Source: Struthidea cinerea
Lineage: Eukaryota > Chordata > Aves > Passeriformes > Corcoracidae
Reading direction: 5' to 3'
NCBI GenBank assembly: GCA_013397865.1
Contig: VZTI01005325.1
Location: 1,837,757-1,901,756 of the forward strand
DNA: 64,000 bases
The position numbers and the translations under genes were made by a program. Positions within the stretch are counted from its first letter, which is position 1, and every line of letters starts with the position of its first letter. Below, in pieces: positions 1 through 12,257 of the stretch. Below the pieces are notes generated by a model that saw only the letters and a list, made by a program, of their open reading frames with translations, was not told the DNA's origin and did not search any database.

Positions 1-3000
1 GGACCAGAAAGGAGGGGAAGGCAAACAAAGCTTTGTAGGCTTACAGCTTATTCTGGAAATCAGTGGAAACACATTTAGTTCTTTTCTTAGACAGATGCAA
101 TAACATTAGTTATGACTCAGATACAAGGTGCTGAGAGCAACAGGGGAGGGTGGGACTGTACATGTTCTCTGTGAAGATCAGGTGCAGGGCAATAATTAAG
201 GCATAATCAGAGTATCTTCCTGCTGCTTTTCAATCACCGTTCAGCTAATAATGACTTTATAGATTAAATACCAAGTTGCAGCTATGTTAGGCAAGTGCAA
301 CATAAAAGCAATACTGATGTTTAAAGAAATTAGGTAAGCAGTCAATGAAGCATAGCATCTCATTCATATTAATCTCCAGCAGAGACCTGGTTGTTCCAGT
401 CACTGATTCAATCATTTGCTTGCCTAAGTATTTTACTTCCCTCTGTGCATTCTCCATTACATTCTTCCCTTCAGCATTCACCTCCTTCCTCTCAGGTGTT
501 CCCAAGGTTAAACACCCAGCCTTCACCCCCTCTTCTTCATGGTAGTTTCTGGAGGAAGGGGGTTAAGGGGAAAAAAGAAAAGAAAACTCCAGCTAGAAAA
601 CTGCTGGAAAATATGTACATACACATATATGTGCACACATATACACACATTTATATTAAAAATTATCTGCAATTAGCCATTAACCTCCACTATCTCTGTG
701 TGGCAGAGCTACATCACTGGTAGAGGTTGGCAGCATAGTAAAATGCTTCTGTTTTTAAAGACTGTTTGATGGTTATTCTTGCTGCAGAACTCCCCAGCAG
801 ACTGGGCTGCACTGCTGGGAAAGCAGCTGGAAAATCAAACATGGTCAAAGCTGGGCAGGCACAGGCCCCCACCACTGTCCAATTTGTCCTTGCACTGACT
901 ATGTAGGATAATGGGAGCAGCTCAGAGTGCAGGGCAAGTCTGCATTTGCACATTTCACATGTACTAGCCCCTTGTTAAATGCTGCCCTAATCTAACAGCA
1001 TAAAAATAGGCAACTACTAAAATTGGGCTCATGATTGATTGGCATGTTCCTTGCTTCTCCTGTCATTTTCCTCATCTTTTCTTCAGTAAATGCACTTGGC
1101 AAATTTGGGTAGGATGTCTTCTTGTCAGTCAGTAGGACTGGGAGCAACAGCACAAGTCTTTTAAAAGATCACATTCCTTTGAGCAACTATCAGAGACCAA
1201 ACTATGGCTATGGAGGCTCAGTTCTGATGCAGCTGCTGTTAAGGAGCACGTCACTTTCAGCCAGTCTGTGCTGCCAATAAGGCTCTGTAATTACAACTCC
1301 ACACTCTGACAGAGCAGTGGAAACATAAGAAATATTAACTGGTCTTAGCTGTGAACCCCTTTCTTTTGCTGGTTTAAATATTTGGTTTGTGTCTTGGAAC
1401 TCCTGGCTGTGTGAAGATTTTAACTACAGTCAGAGGATTAGGAAGATTGGTAACACTCAAAATAGATGTTATTGAAATGTGAGTGGTTTGAGAAGAATCA
1501 GGAATTGTAAGAAAAGAGTCACTCTTTCTGCCATCCTCCTTTTCAATATCAGTCTTCTTGTATGTGAATTGTACCAGTGAGAATTTTTTTTTTTGCCAAG
1601 AGGAAAGAAATTACATATAAGCAGAAGAAAGAATGGCATTAAATTAGCAAAGATAAAATATTAATTATATGAAAATGCAAAGCAGGGAGAGAAATCAATT
1701 GTGAGGAAACAGCATAAGAAAAGAACCTCTTAGCCTCGTCAGATGCTTTGTGGCACAAAGCCTTCAATCAGAAATGTGCTGATACTAAATTATCGCTGGA
1801 TCTGATCTAGGTCTAATAATTGAAAACTCCCACTGCTGGAACAAAACCAGTTTGCTGAATGAACACTAATTTCCCAGACTGGAAATTAAGTAGACAAAGC
1901 TGTTGCATGCATCCAATCAGATTTGTATTTTTATTCCATGACACACTACATCCTACACTGTGTTGTGATTTAAAATTATCACAGCCTGCCCTGTGACATG
2001 CGTCAGTGAGAGTTACATTTTCTTTAGCACTTTCTGTCTTCACAGCTGTGATTATAAATTCTGAAAGCAGATTTTCAGAAAGATGTATTTGAAAAGGTGT
2101 ACAGATTAAATCATTTGTTTGTTTATTTAGTATCTTATTGACACTTCTAGCCCCTAGATTTTGTAGTTGTGTCTGTCAGACAGCTCAGTATGATTTTGCA
2201 AATAAGGCTTGCATGTGAAGAGCACTCCTCACTCTTTCTCTCCTCCTCTTGTTTGTGTGTGTGGGTTCCCACATCTCTGAAAAAAAAAGATTGCACTCTA
2301 GTAACTGTGGTACCAAGCCATCTGACCTGACTTGTTCTCCTTTTTTTACCCAAAAGGAGAAATATACTCAATTTGAGAGACAAACTGTGACTTTTGCTTG
2401 TAAAACAATATGTAGAAAAAGGGAGTAGAAATAAATTAAAAACTTGTTCAGTGTAAAACACACTTAAAATTCATTAAATTTTTCATCTACAGTGACTCTA
2501 CTAAAATGTTAAAATTTCAGTAAATAATTATTACTGCAGGGGGACTTGGTGTTTATCCTTTTTCTCCCCAACAAGTTGTTTTAAACTTTTCTATAATCAT
2601 TTTGCTTATTCCTTTGGAGGGCTTGCCAACAGCTCTTGTTGCCCACTGTGGTCACCGTCTACTGTCCAGCATCAGCACCTGGAGCTGGATTTATCCTTCG
2701 TGTCCTGATTCAGGGCACCATGTATGCACACATATCAGTACAGATCAGCTTTAAGGTGATAACTCTTAGCGTTTAGTTATGCGTGTACCTGACACTGGAT
2801 TGCCTGGTTGGGTTACAATTTGAGGAGTGTATTTCAATGACGTTCTTTATTCAATGAAATGTGAATCTACACTGGAGAGCAGTCAGGAAAACAGGGCATC
2901 AAGAATTACTGCAGCTGAGTAAAAGTTTCGTGCTGTAGCTCAGTACAAAAGTGTCAAGTCTCCTCCATCAGGGAAATTTCTTCAGTGCTGTATTTCTGAG

Positions 3001-3314
3001 TAGTTGGTGCTTTGAGGGAGTTATACACTTGCTACTAATCCTGCAAATATGAGTGGTTGTAAGTGGGACTTTGTTTCACAGCGTAGCAAGAAGTTCTTAT
3101 TTGAACATCCCTTAGAAATAAAGTTATTTTCTTCTAAGAAATTTTATACAATAGGTTGATGGACCAAAAAGACAAACCCTCTCTCTCCATGAACCAAAAA
3201 GACCTGCTCTGCAACTGCAGTGTGGGAAAGTCCATCCAGGGTCTGCGCAATGCTGCACAAAAGCAGAGTTCTCAGCACCTGAAAGGATGTAAAGTTTTCT
3301 TGCTATATATACTC
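1..3314. other. Unique non-coding sequence, no gene recognised
   Basis: I see no recognisable exon, RNA gene or large mobile element here. The open frames are all about 110 codons or shorter, overlap one another on both strands and resemble no family I know, so I read them as chance. Small features are an alternating purine/pyrimidine tract near 611-650 and a T run near 1584-1594. The block around 1225-1350 is less A/T-monotonous than its surroundings and could be regulatory, but nothing in the sequence proves that. Confidence 0.6.
611..650. repeat. 40-nt alternating purine/pyrimidine tract (AC/AT mixed)
   Basis: From 611 to 650 every base alternates purine and pyrimidine without a break, mixing AT, AC and GT steps. 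It includes the palindromes ACATATATGT and GTGCAC. Such tracts are prone to Z-DNA or cruciform formation and to length change. The alternation is read directly from the sequence; any structural effect is inference. Confidence 0.85.

Positions 3315-3364
<50 letters not shown>
3315..3364. repeat. (ATCT)n microsatellite, about 12.5 uninterrupted units
   Basis: Fifty bases of pure ATCT/CTAT tetranucleotide without interruption, preceded by TATATATACTC and followed by a T/A-rich stretch. Long pure tetranucleotide arrays mutate quickly by slippage, so this locus is probably polymorphic. It lies about 65 bp from the 3' end of the CR1 that follows. Translation through it gives an artefactual Ile/Tyr/Leu/Ser repeat, which is not a protein. 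Confidence 0.95.
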
Positions 3365-3429
3365 TTTATTAAAACAGCTCTTTTATTAAGTCAACTGCTG
3401 TTAGGCCTTTCTTACTGAGATCCAGGAAG

Positions 3430-4160
3430 AATCATTATCATCATCATCAAACCATCGCAGTGAGTGGTTTGGGTCAGAAGGGACCTTCAAAGACCAGGTA
3501 GGTCATACACCCATGGTCATGGACAGGGACATTAGACTGGGTTTCTAAAAGCCACATCCAATAAGACCATGAACGCTGCCAGGAATGGGTCTTCCCCAAG
3601 TTCTCTGCTGTGGAGAAGCTGCATTCCAGAGTCTCACTGGTCTCAGAGTGAGGAATTTCTTCCTTATGTCTAATCTAAACCTACTCTATTTCTGTTTAAA
3701 GCTGTTACCCCTCATCCTATTGCTACAATAAGGAAATTCTCCCCACTTTTCTTGAAGCCCCCCCCTAAGTACTGAAAGGCTGATGTAAAGCTTCACAGAG
3801 ACTTCTCTTCTCCAGGCTAAACAATCCCAACCCTCAGAGTGTCCTTACAGGGGAGGTGCTGCAGGCCCCTGATCATGATCATGGCCCTCCTCTGGACCTG
3901 CTAACAGGTCTGTGGCATTCGTGTGCTGGAACCACAGCGCTGTTCACAGTACTCCAACTGGAGTCCCAGGAGAGCAGAGTCAAGGGAGGGAATCACCTCT
4001 GTCGACCTGATGGCCACAGAAAAGAATTGGCTTTCTGGGCTGTGAGTGCACAGTGCCAGCTCATCTTAATTTTTTTATCCACCAGTACCCCTAAGCCTTT
4101 CTCCACAGGGCTGCTGTCAATCACCGATTGCCCAGCCTGTTTGGGATTGCACTGTTTGTC
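3430..4160 (-). mobile_element. CR1 LINE, 5'-truncated, reverse strand
   Basis: Read on the reverse strand this is the 3' part of a chicken-repeat-1 non-LTR retrotransposon: the end of ORF2 followed by the 3' UTR. On the plus strand the hallmark blocks appear in order. First comes the decayed terminal repeat (ATCATTATCATC) and GGTTTGGGTCAGAAGGGACC near 3465. Then come the block corresponding to fixed and marketed CR1 3' UTR text near 3650-3720, and the ORF2 C-terminal region up to GCCCAGCCTGTTTGGGATTG near 4149. About 730 bp of a roughly 4.5-kb element remain, which is typical 5' truncation. Frames are interrupted, so it is inactive. Plus-strand open frames here are antisense shadows. Confidence 0.92.
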
Positions 4161-7100
4161 TCTCTCTCACTCCCACCAGAACAGAACAATCGTCCTCAGG
4201 GAAGTTCTGCTGAGAGCATAACAAATACTCCTTCATGCTTTCTGGCACACGGCAGAGCCAAAATTAAATTTACTTATAAATATAATTTTAAAGTTAAATG
4301 TTACTTGCTACTAAACTTTTATTTCAACTTTGATAAGCACAGCTTTCCTTAAATGCTCAAAGGAACTATTTATGACTACAAAGACAGCTTTCTAAAGTGG
4401 CATTTCTTCACCTGCTCTGCAAAAGAAGGTAGTTTAAAATAAATACAGGGCATAAAAATTATACAATCCACTAGCTTTTCTGCTTAAAAAGCATGACTCT
4501 GTGGATGGGAAACAGAAGTTCAGGGAAGAGAGGGTTGTCGGCATCTTCTTGGCAGGCAGCTTTTGCAAAGGAAACCCTTTCTGTAGCGTGTCTAATGTGG
4601 TTGACAGGTTCAAAAAGCCCTGTCCACCTGATGTTCTCCCAGCCTGTACATGGAGGCCACTCTGGGCCTGACCAGGGCTAAACCAAGGTGCAAAATGCAA
4701 AATACAAAATATATTTCCAATTCCACCTGGCACCTGCACCTGGAGAGCTACAGAGTTTGCACAGAGATTAAGTCTGGTCTTTACAACAGACTTAAAATTA
4801 TCCCCAGGACGTGACGTAGCTGTGCCTGAATGTCAGTTGCTCATGCAACTGGAAATCTTTCCTACTAAAGGGGGATGCATGGAGAAGGCAGAGCACAAAA
4901 GGCAGAATGTGCACACAGAGCAATCAGCAGCGACAGTTATGAATCCATGCCCAAAATCTAGGCTCTAATTATGCCTTTGCTGCAGTCTTGAGTGCAATGA
5001 CAATTGTGTTAATGAGGGTCAGCACTCATGAAGTTACATAACAACCCTTATGCCGTGCCCTACATCAGCTGTGGGGTCTTAGAAAAGCCTCAGACCCCTT
5101 AGCTCCAGGCTACTGAGTACCCCAGTGAGGGCTCAGTTTGTAGCAAAAGCCACAGAGCCGTTTATATTGCAATACCGAGGCTGGAATTGAACTGAAATGG
5201 AGGAACGGCAGCAGAGCATCAAACAAAATTGAGCTGTTACATTTCATCATTTTCCCTTTTCTGCTCAATAGACCAAATCTGCTCCATTTGTATTTCTGCT
5301 AAAGCCTCATTGCTGGATGAAATGCAGATAATTACCTCTGCAATGAAAGTAACTTGGCCATTTCATTCCATACCTTGGGGGACATGTTGAGGAAAGGGAT
5401 AGTACTGCATAATGAGCTTCTCCTGTGGTGCCAGGGGAGAAGGAGTATTCAGAGCTTGAGATGGTACTGGATGGCTCAGGCTGAGAACAGATGCATGACT
5501 CCAGGGCTTGCCAAGCTGGAAACTGTCCTCCTCCTTTATCATGGTTCAATCTCCCACATATGTAACATGCCAGGGCTGCTTCAGTTTTATGTTTGCCAGT
5601 TTGGAGAGGTGAGGCCACAATTCTCTTTCAGTCTGTGAAGCCTGATAAAAAGGTGTTTTACTTTGACTGACAGGATGCTAATAGCACAATCTCCCAGCAC
5701 AACTGCCATTACATTTGGGTCTGTTGAAAACAAAGTTCCTGTAATTCCGAGCAAGCACTGCCCTCTTTACTGCTAAGTGCAGAGCTTCAAGTGACCAGAC
5801 AGTGGGAATGTTTGATAACCCTGGGTACTGTAGAGCTTGCCAGAACAAGGGGCTGGTGAAATGGGTCCATCCAGGCTGGAAATTTTGAGAGATGTTCAAC
5901 CTCTAATGTTATGTTATGTCTTCAGAGCAACTGGTTCGGCTTTACCCTGACCTCCATTGTGCTCTTCTGCCTGCTCCATGAGGACATTAAGAGAATAAGT
6001 GGTGACTGGAAAATTGCCTAACATTAGCTTGTCTGAAAGTGATCCAGGTAGATCTTATTCTCATCAATTCAAGCTGGACTTGGTGGGATTTGTTAGGTAA
6101 GGGTTTATTCCATGGCACGGCGTGGAAGGTAGCCACGATACTGAGTGAAGTGGCAGCACCAGCTAAGCTGCAGCAGCCACTGTAGCAGAGTTACTGTCAC
6201 ACTCCTGGGCCGCTCTGTAATATGGGGGTGGCACCATCTGTGAGACAGAGCTTGCAGCTGGGAATGTTGGGTGACATTCCTTGTGAGCAAACAGCTAAGC
6301 AGGAGTTTGGATGGCTTCCTTCCTAGCAAGCTCCTCATGCTCCACAACTGTAGCTCCAACAAGATGGCCCTGTCTGACTCTCTCCTTCCAGAAATCTCCA
6401 TGTTCTCATGGAGAGTTTGTGGAGACAGCCCTGCTGCAAGATTTCCCTGTCAACAAACCTCTGTTCCTCATCACAAAATGTGTCAGCAGAGCCACAAGTG
6501 TTGATTGCTTCAGCTAAAAATAAGTCATTTTGAAAACACAAAGCCACTGCAAGAAAAAATTGTCTTCATCTGATGTCTGTAAAGATTATAAGAGAAAATA
6601 GTTCACGAATTTTTTCTCTCCTAGAAGCTGGAATTCTAGCAAGTTAAGCATAATAAAATTTTGAAAAGCTCATTGGCATACTCCTTCTCACTTGACTCTT
6701 TTGAACACAAAGTCCTTCATATCTTACATGCAGCATTCATTGTCAGCATTCATTTCTCTCCTTAAACATTTGAACCATTACTGCCCATCTATTTCTAGGC
6801 ACTGTTTCTCTAACATGACCTTTGATGTCATGAAACTTAGCTATGGGAAAATAAGGAAACAAATCTCTGCCCCACAACAATAAAAACAAACCGCATTTAA
6901 ATTCAAAATATCATTTTTTAAATATTAATTTTCACATTTCCAACAAACTATACTGTTCATATCCCAGGATCTGTTAGGCCGGAAGACCAGAATATACTGC
7001 CAAATATTTTAGGAAAAATGGTTTGTGCTAGGTGAACATTTTTAATGAGATACAAATATAGCTAATTGGGAATTAATTTTTATAAATTCAGAAAAGATAA

Positions 7101-7993
7101 AATTTAGGGAAACAAGAAAACCTTACTGTCCTTTCTGATGAAGACTACACAGAATTGCTGATGTTCTGACATCAACAAGCTTATCTGAAGAATAGAGTCC
7201 TCAGGAGAAAACCAATCTTCTTAATGATACCAGTCCAGTATTTAGTCCAACAGGATCCCATGTATTACTACAGGACAAATGCATGAATCAATTTATTACT
7301 GGTATAATTTTTATAATTATTTATATGGTTATTACATGTATTGTATAAAGCTATCTCAAATGTCAAGAAATAGTAAAACGGAAATGTTTCATAATTCCAC
7401 TGTGAAAATCAGTGAAAGCTACAAAATGTTACTTTCTAATGACTTAGAATGTTTCAGATCATATTCAAAAAACAAAGCTTGATGACTGTCCATGGGATGA
7501 ATGCCCAGACTTCCAAAATCCTTTTCACTTTGAAACTTTCTTCTACACTGTGAAAATACCTTGGTCTTTAAGTATCTGTGAGCCCAAAGTTGAGGAAAGG
7601 GACTGCTAGTCCTTCAGAGTGCTATGGGAAGGCGATATGAATTGAGAACAATAATGTGTGGTGAACTGAAAGGCTTGTGTCTTGTCAGAATACAGCCTCA
7701 TATTTCTTCATTCTTCCCGCAACAAATAAGGAATTTTTCTTTTTTGCAGTTTCAGAAAATTTTTTCCAGGGACAAAGGAGAAAAGAGACCAAACAGGAAC
7801 CGCAACATACCCACTGTAAAATCAGCAATACAAAACCACCAGAGATCTGGACTAAACATGGTATTATTTTTGGCAAACAGCCCAAACATGGTAACACTGA
7901 TATCAACCAGTTGACAGTCATGCTTTGGTTCCAAACCAAGAGTCCTCTTTTCATGATCCATTATTACTATTCACGTCCCTGCCCTTGATAACT
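4161..7993. other. Unique non-coding sequence, no gene recognised
   Basis: No exon or repeat family is recognised. Open frames reach only about 103 codons and overlap on both strands. Two blocks, about 4790-5045 and 5110-5345, have balanced composition with homeodomain-like and TG/CA-rich motifs of the kind seen in conserved non-coding elements. That is an impression from composition, not a demonstrated property. Confidence 0.55.
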
Positions 7994-8050
7994 GGTTGGA
8001 GCTAGATGATCTTTAAAGTTCCTTCCAACCCTAACCATTCTACGATTCAA
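7994..8050 (+). mobile_element. CR1 LINE, 57-bp 3'-tail fragment
   Basis: This is the very end of a forward CR1. It reads GGTTGGAGCTAGATGATCTT, then TTCCTTCCAACCCTAACCAT, and finishes with a decayed terminal repeat (TCTACGATTCAATA). Only the last part of the 3' UTR was copied or survives. The match to the CR1 3' end is nearly continuous despite the short length, so the identification is firm. It has no coding content. Confidence 0.85.
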
Positions 8051-10267
8051 TAAGTTTGCACAGCTCAGTGGATTCTTTAGGGGTGGGGGAAGCACTATCC
8101 TGCAGGTGTTTACCACTGCTAAGCATTAGCACCACATCTTTAAACACTCCTACAGGTGACAAAGCTCCTCAACAGATCTATGAAAACCAAACTGGCTGTG
8201 TATCAGGATGCTCTTTTGTTGCTTATCAGATATGCTCTAGCATTTTTCCTTTGCAAGAAGAATTTCCCAGCTAGGAGCTGAATACTGTAATCACTGTCAT
8301 AATTCATGAAAGTCACTTGCTTTGAAAATAACAAAAATGTTATCATAATTGTCAAAATGATGGTTCAGTAATCTAGGAATGCTTGTTATCTTGCCGGCTG
8401 TAAGTTGTGGACCTGGTCCAAAACCCAGGAATATAAATGAGAGGCTTTTCATTGGCCTCAGCAAGTCTTGGATCAGGCCTTCCATTAAGACTAAGGAAGG
8501 AAACAGCCATTGCTGTAGTGCTGAGACAGGATGCATGAATAAAGAACAAGTGCTAAGGTCATGGAAGTGGTTCCTGGATGTAACATGTGGAGTACAATAG
8601 CATCCAAAATGGTACATCAATACAAGGCAAAGTTATTATTCCAGCTATTACTAACTGGGTTTCACAGACATCTCTACCATTCATTGGATGTGCATTCTGC
8701 TTTCTGGCAGCATTTCAAAGTTCATTTAATAGAATATTAAACTAATCATGACGAATGATAAGCCAGATTTTATTATAGTCTGGTTAATGACAAAACCATA
8801 TCTACCTAGTCTTATAAAAAGCAGATTAGTTGAAATGCAGTGTGTCTTCACTGAATAGTCACAGAAGGAATGAACTAAAGAGGAAAGGCGGGAAGCAAAT
8901 CACCTAAGTCAGTGTAAAAAGATTTCAGTGCACCCTTTTTGTTGTGCCCCATAATAAAAATCCCCTTCCCTCAAATATCAGGTGAATGTACCTTTTATAA
9001 GTCTGAATCAGCCACTCATTTTTATACTGGGATTGGGTTTTATGACAGCATCTTAATCCAAGCATTTTCTGCACTGCTCTTCTGCTGATTTATGACTGAA
9101 CCGCCATTTATTTAGTGGGAAGGCTTCCTATTAGGAAATGATTGTGTCCTACTCTGAAGGAATCAGCCGACAAATCACACCAAAACCTTGTTTTGCAATT
9201 ACTCAGTAACACTTAAGTGAAATTAAAATTCATGAGAAAAGATTTTGATAACTGCTGAAGCAGCGGCTCACATTTCCAGATGGTCTGCACAAAAGTGACA
9301 TCCTACACCCCTCGTGATAATACGATGTGTTGGCAAGTGATCGTGGACGTTTGCTTATTTAATTAATAGAGGGTTGCACATCATTCAGCAGTAAAGCCTG
9401 GGTGCTCAGCTCACCGAAAGTCATATGTGCCTCCAGTAGGGATTATAGTGGATTTAGGCTCTACTGATAAAACCTGCCTTCCTCAAAACCTTATCAGCTG
9501 CCATGTACCACAGCAAAATCCACAAATTTCAACTAAGGGAACAAGGGAACACTTCTGGCATCATCGGTGGATAAAAGTAGTGGCAGACACTTCTCCTTTT
9601 TAAAGCACAGGAGGGGATGGACTCCATTAAAAAAGACAACAAAACCCAAAACCACCATCTGTGTGTTGGAACATGCATACTTCTGGAAAGAACCATCAGA
9701 AAGACAAATTTCTATGCTTTGTTGCAGTACAGCCTCACTGCCACTCCCTTTCAGGAGTGTTTTCTCCTTACAAAAAAGCTTTTTGCCAGTGTTTCCACTA
9801 ATGATCACTGGGGCAGTTAGCAAGCTGCCCATAGACACACACTCCTAGTGATTGTAGTAGATTTACAGGCAACTCAGAAGAAAGAAGAAAATGTGATAAA
9901 TTCAGTTGCAATGGGAGCAATACATGTGTTATGAGATAGTGAAGAAAAACCTGAGTCCATGTGCGGCTTCCGTCATAGCTGTATCAACAGCATGTACTCC
10001 CACAAATATTTTTGCCTAATAGATATCTTCTGTTCTCTGTTCTTTTCTTGGGTCCCCTACTTCACTCACATTTACTGCAGAGTTAGCTTTTAGTGAGTTT
10101 TATATGCTGGGATTTTCAAAGTGGCCTGAAGCTATTGACTTTCAATAGGATTTGGGTAGCTAATTGCCTTTTCCTTTGTACTTTACAGATTCCAGACATA
10201 GCTCTTCTGTGAGTTCACTTTAGTCTTTTATGACTGAATTTCCTGAAATGTTACATCCCTTTTCAAA
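8051..10267. other. Unique non-coding sequence with enhancer-like block
   Basis: No gene is recognised. The segment 9057-9420 stands out. It holds the palindrome TTCCTATTAGGAA (9125-9137), a TTAATTAA homeodomain-type core (9359-9366) and several retained CpG dinucleotides in otherwise CpG-poor DNA. A possible old interspersed repeat lies near 10104-10180. Open frames are up to about 107 codons, overlap on both strands and look accidental. Confidence 0.5.
10104..10180. repeat. Possible ancient amniote interspersed repeat
   Basis: The text GGGATTTTCAAAGTGGCCTG followed by TTGACTTTCAATAGGATTTG resembles a repeat family common in turtles and crocodilians, in which TTTTCAAA and TTGACTTTCAATGGG blocks recur. 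I recall the pattern but cannot name the family with certainty, and only about 75 bases are involved. A library search would settle it. Confidence 0.35.
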
Positions 10268-10301
10268 GGAAAAAAAAACAAAAAAAAGGAGAAAAAAAAA
10301 A
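10268..10301. repeat. A-rich low-complexity tract
   Basis: Thirty-four bases of almost pure A with single C and GG/G interruptions. There is no retroposed gene upstream that would make it a poly(A) tail, so I treat it as simple low-complexity sequence. Confidence 0.85.
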
Positions 10302-12099
10302 GTGCCCCTGTCCCTTTTTAATGTAAACCGAAGGAAATAGTTGTCCTTTTTCCTCTAAAAGTCCAAAGCTCTTGGCCTCTTACCTATTTAAGTTAAAAAG
10401 TACAGACATCGAATGCATTAATTCAAGTCTCGTTGAGTTCTTGATTACAGCCTGGCAGCTGATCTGGGTTATAGAGATTTACCCCGTAAACCCTTCTCAG
10501 TGTGTGCCCCGCAGCGGTGGTTTAGAGCCTGTTAGCGGGGTGAGAATGTTGAAAACACAAGAAGCCTTGGGGCTGCCCATTCAGAAACTTCTGTTTCAGT
10601 CTTTCACACCCGGCCCGCATAATCTATTGCTGTCTGCCAGAGCTGACATGCAGCTTTGACCCCTGGTTGTCCAGAGTATCTTGTCTTGTGTCTCACTGCT
10701 GTGGTTAGCTGTGTGTTACCCACTGCTTACTGCGAGTCTCAGAAAGAAAAAGGCAAGAGACCATCGGTACAAAACAGAAACAAACCATTCACCTAACACA
10801 GCAGATAGGCCCGTAAACATTAAAGTAAAAACAAATAGACATTTCGTAATGGTAGCAGAAGTCTGCCAAAGACATTCAGAAAAACAGAATGAGTGCATGG
10901 AAGAAGCAAACTGCAGAGTGAGATTTTGTGAATGCTACCTCAGCAAAAATGAACCAGGCAGATGCACTGTTGAGAGAACTACACGTAGAAAACAAATTAG
11001 GAGAAACCAGAGCTTGCAGGTAGTGGGTAAAACGCAGGGGAGAGGGAGAGAAGCACTAGTCACTGGTTACAATTTGTCCTTTTCTCTGTTTTTCTCTGTC
11101 TTTGCTGTGCCCATGGACAGTGTTCTAGCTTCAGGCAACTCAGTGCTCTTCTCAGCAAGGGATGGGAAGAACTCTACAGAGCAGGTGTGCTGTAAGCTGT
11201 TTTGAAAGTAATTTCCACACAAGGAGACTTCACTGGAAATGGAAAAGAAGTAGGAATAGAAAAGCAAATAGAATATTCTGTAGCAGCCTTTTGTGTTCAA
11301 CAAAAGTGTGACTGTCAGAAGTAACATTAGGACAAAGGCACCTCTGTTACAGACTAAAAATTATTTGAAGTCCTTCAAAAAAGGTGCTAAATGGGTTAGC
11401 AGTTTATTAAGGTGACACTTGGAGGACAACATTTGCCTAATGAAAGGAGCTACAGAGCCTCCAAGATGATTTTGTATCAGCATACCTTGTACCAGTTATA
11501 AGTTTCCCGTTGTTTTACCTCCCAAACCATCTCCAGACACAGGAATCTGCAGAAAAGCTACTGTACCTGAACCTGTGCCTAGACAAGGGTATTACCTCTC
11601 CTACAATCCAGCTGCAATGTCAACACCACTAAAGGATGGGTATCAGCTGTTTCCAGATAAGTAAATACTGATGTCAATATTTGCTCCGTTTGACTTCCAG
11701 GATTCCCTGAGTAATGTGTCTCAGGATTACTCCTCACAAAATTTGGAGTCATGGTTGCTGCTTCTCAGCTTCCCTAGGCACAAAGTGTGACTCTTGCTGG
11801 TTGAGCTATCAAAGGAACTGCTTTAGAGTCTCATGTTTTCAAACCACTGTGGCACATATTCAGGAAATCATCTTTATTCAGCAAAGCGTGGTAGCTCTTT
11901 CTGACCGTTTACTTCTTTGTTGAAAAGGTTTCAAGGTATCTCCAGAAGAACTCTGCAGTCTGAAATAAAGGGCCAGATTTTGTCTGCTGGGTTATCACAG
12001 GTTTGGAGTTTCTGCAACTTAAACCAAGAAAATAAGTTAAATACTTACTGTTTGGCATTTTACTGACTGAATTCCTCAGGACAATAGAAACCCATCTAG
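10302..12099. other. Unique non-coding sequence; holds the longest open frame of the window
   Basis: The plus-strand frame 10681-11205 (174 codons, TTG start) is the longest in the window. Its product begins with a hydrophobic stretch and has a Cys-rich middle (residues about 62-95: CQRH, ECMEE, CRVRFCEC, GRC). I recognise no family, the first ATG is well inside, and overlapping minus-strand frames exist, so I do not call a gene. The block 10400-10680 is more GC- and CpG-rich than its neighbours. Confidence 0.45.
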
Positions 12100-12257
12100 G
12101 AAAAATACCAAAACCAAAACAACAAAAACAAAACCAAAACAAAATGAAAAACCCACCAAAAACAAACAAACAAAAAACCCAAACCAACCAACCAAAAAAA
12201 AAAAACCCAACAAAAAAAACCCAAAAAACCCAAAAACCAAACCAAACCAAAAACCCC
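12100..12257 (+). repeat. A/C-only low-complexity tract (AAAC/CCAAA type)
   Basis: About 158 bases built almost entirely of A and C in irregular AAAC, AACC and CCAAA units, with only three other bases (two T, one G). The open frames over it on both strands give Lys/Asn/Thr/Pro-rich or Phe/Trp/Gly/Leu-rich nonsense. Tracts of this type recur in the window, nearly all with A/C on this strand. Confidence 0.9.

Noticed and set aside
3856..4221. 121-codon plus-strand frame as a gene
   Set aside because: It is antisense to a reverse-strand CR1.
10681..11205. 174-codon plus-strand frame as a gene
   Set aside because: TTG start, no recognised domain, overlapping minus-strand frames, and a length attainable by chance across six frames of 64 kb.
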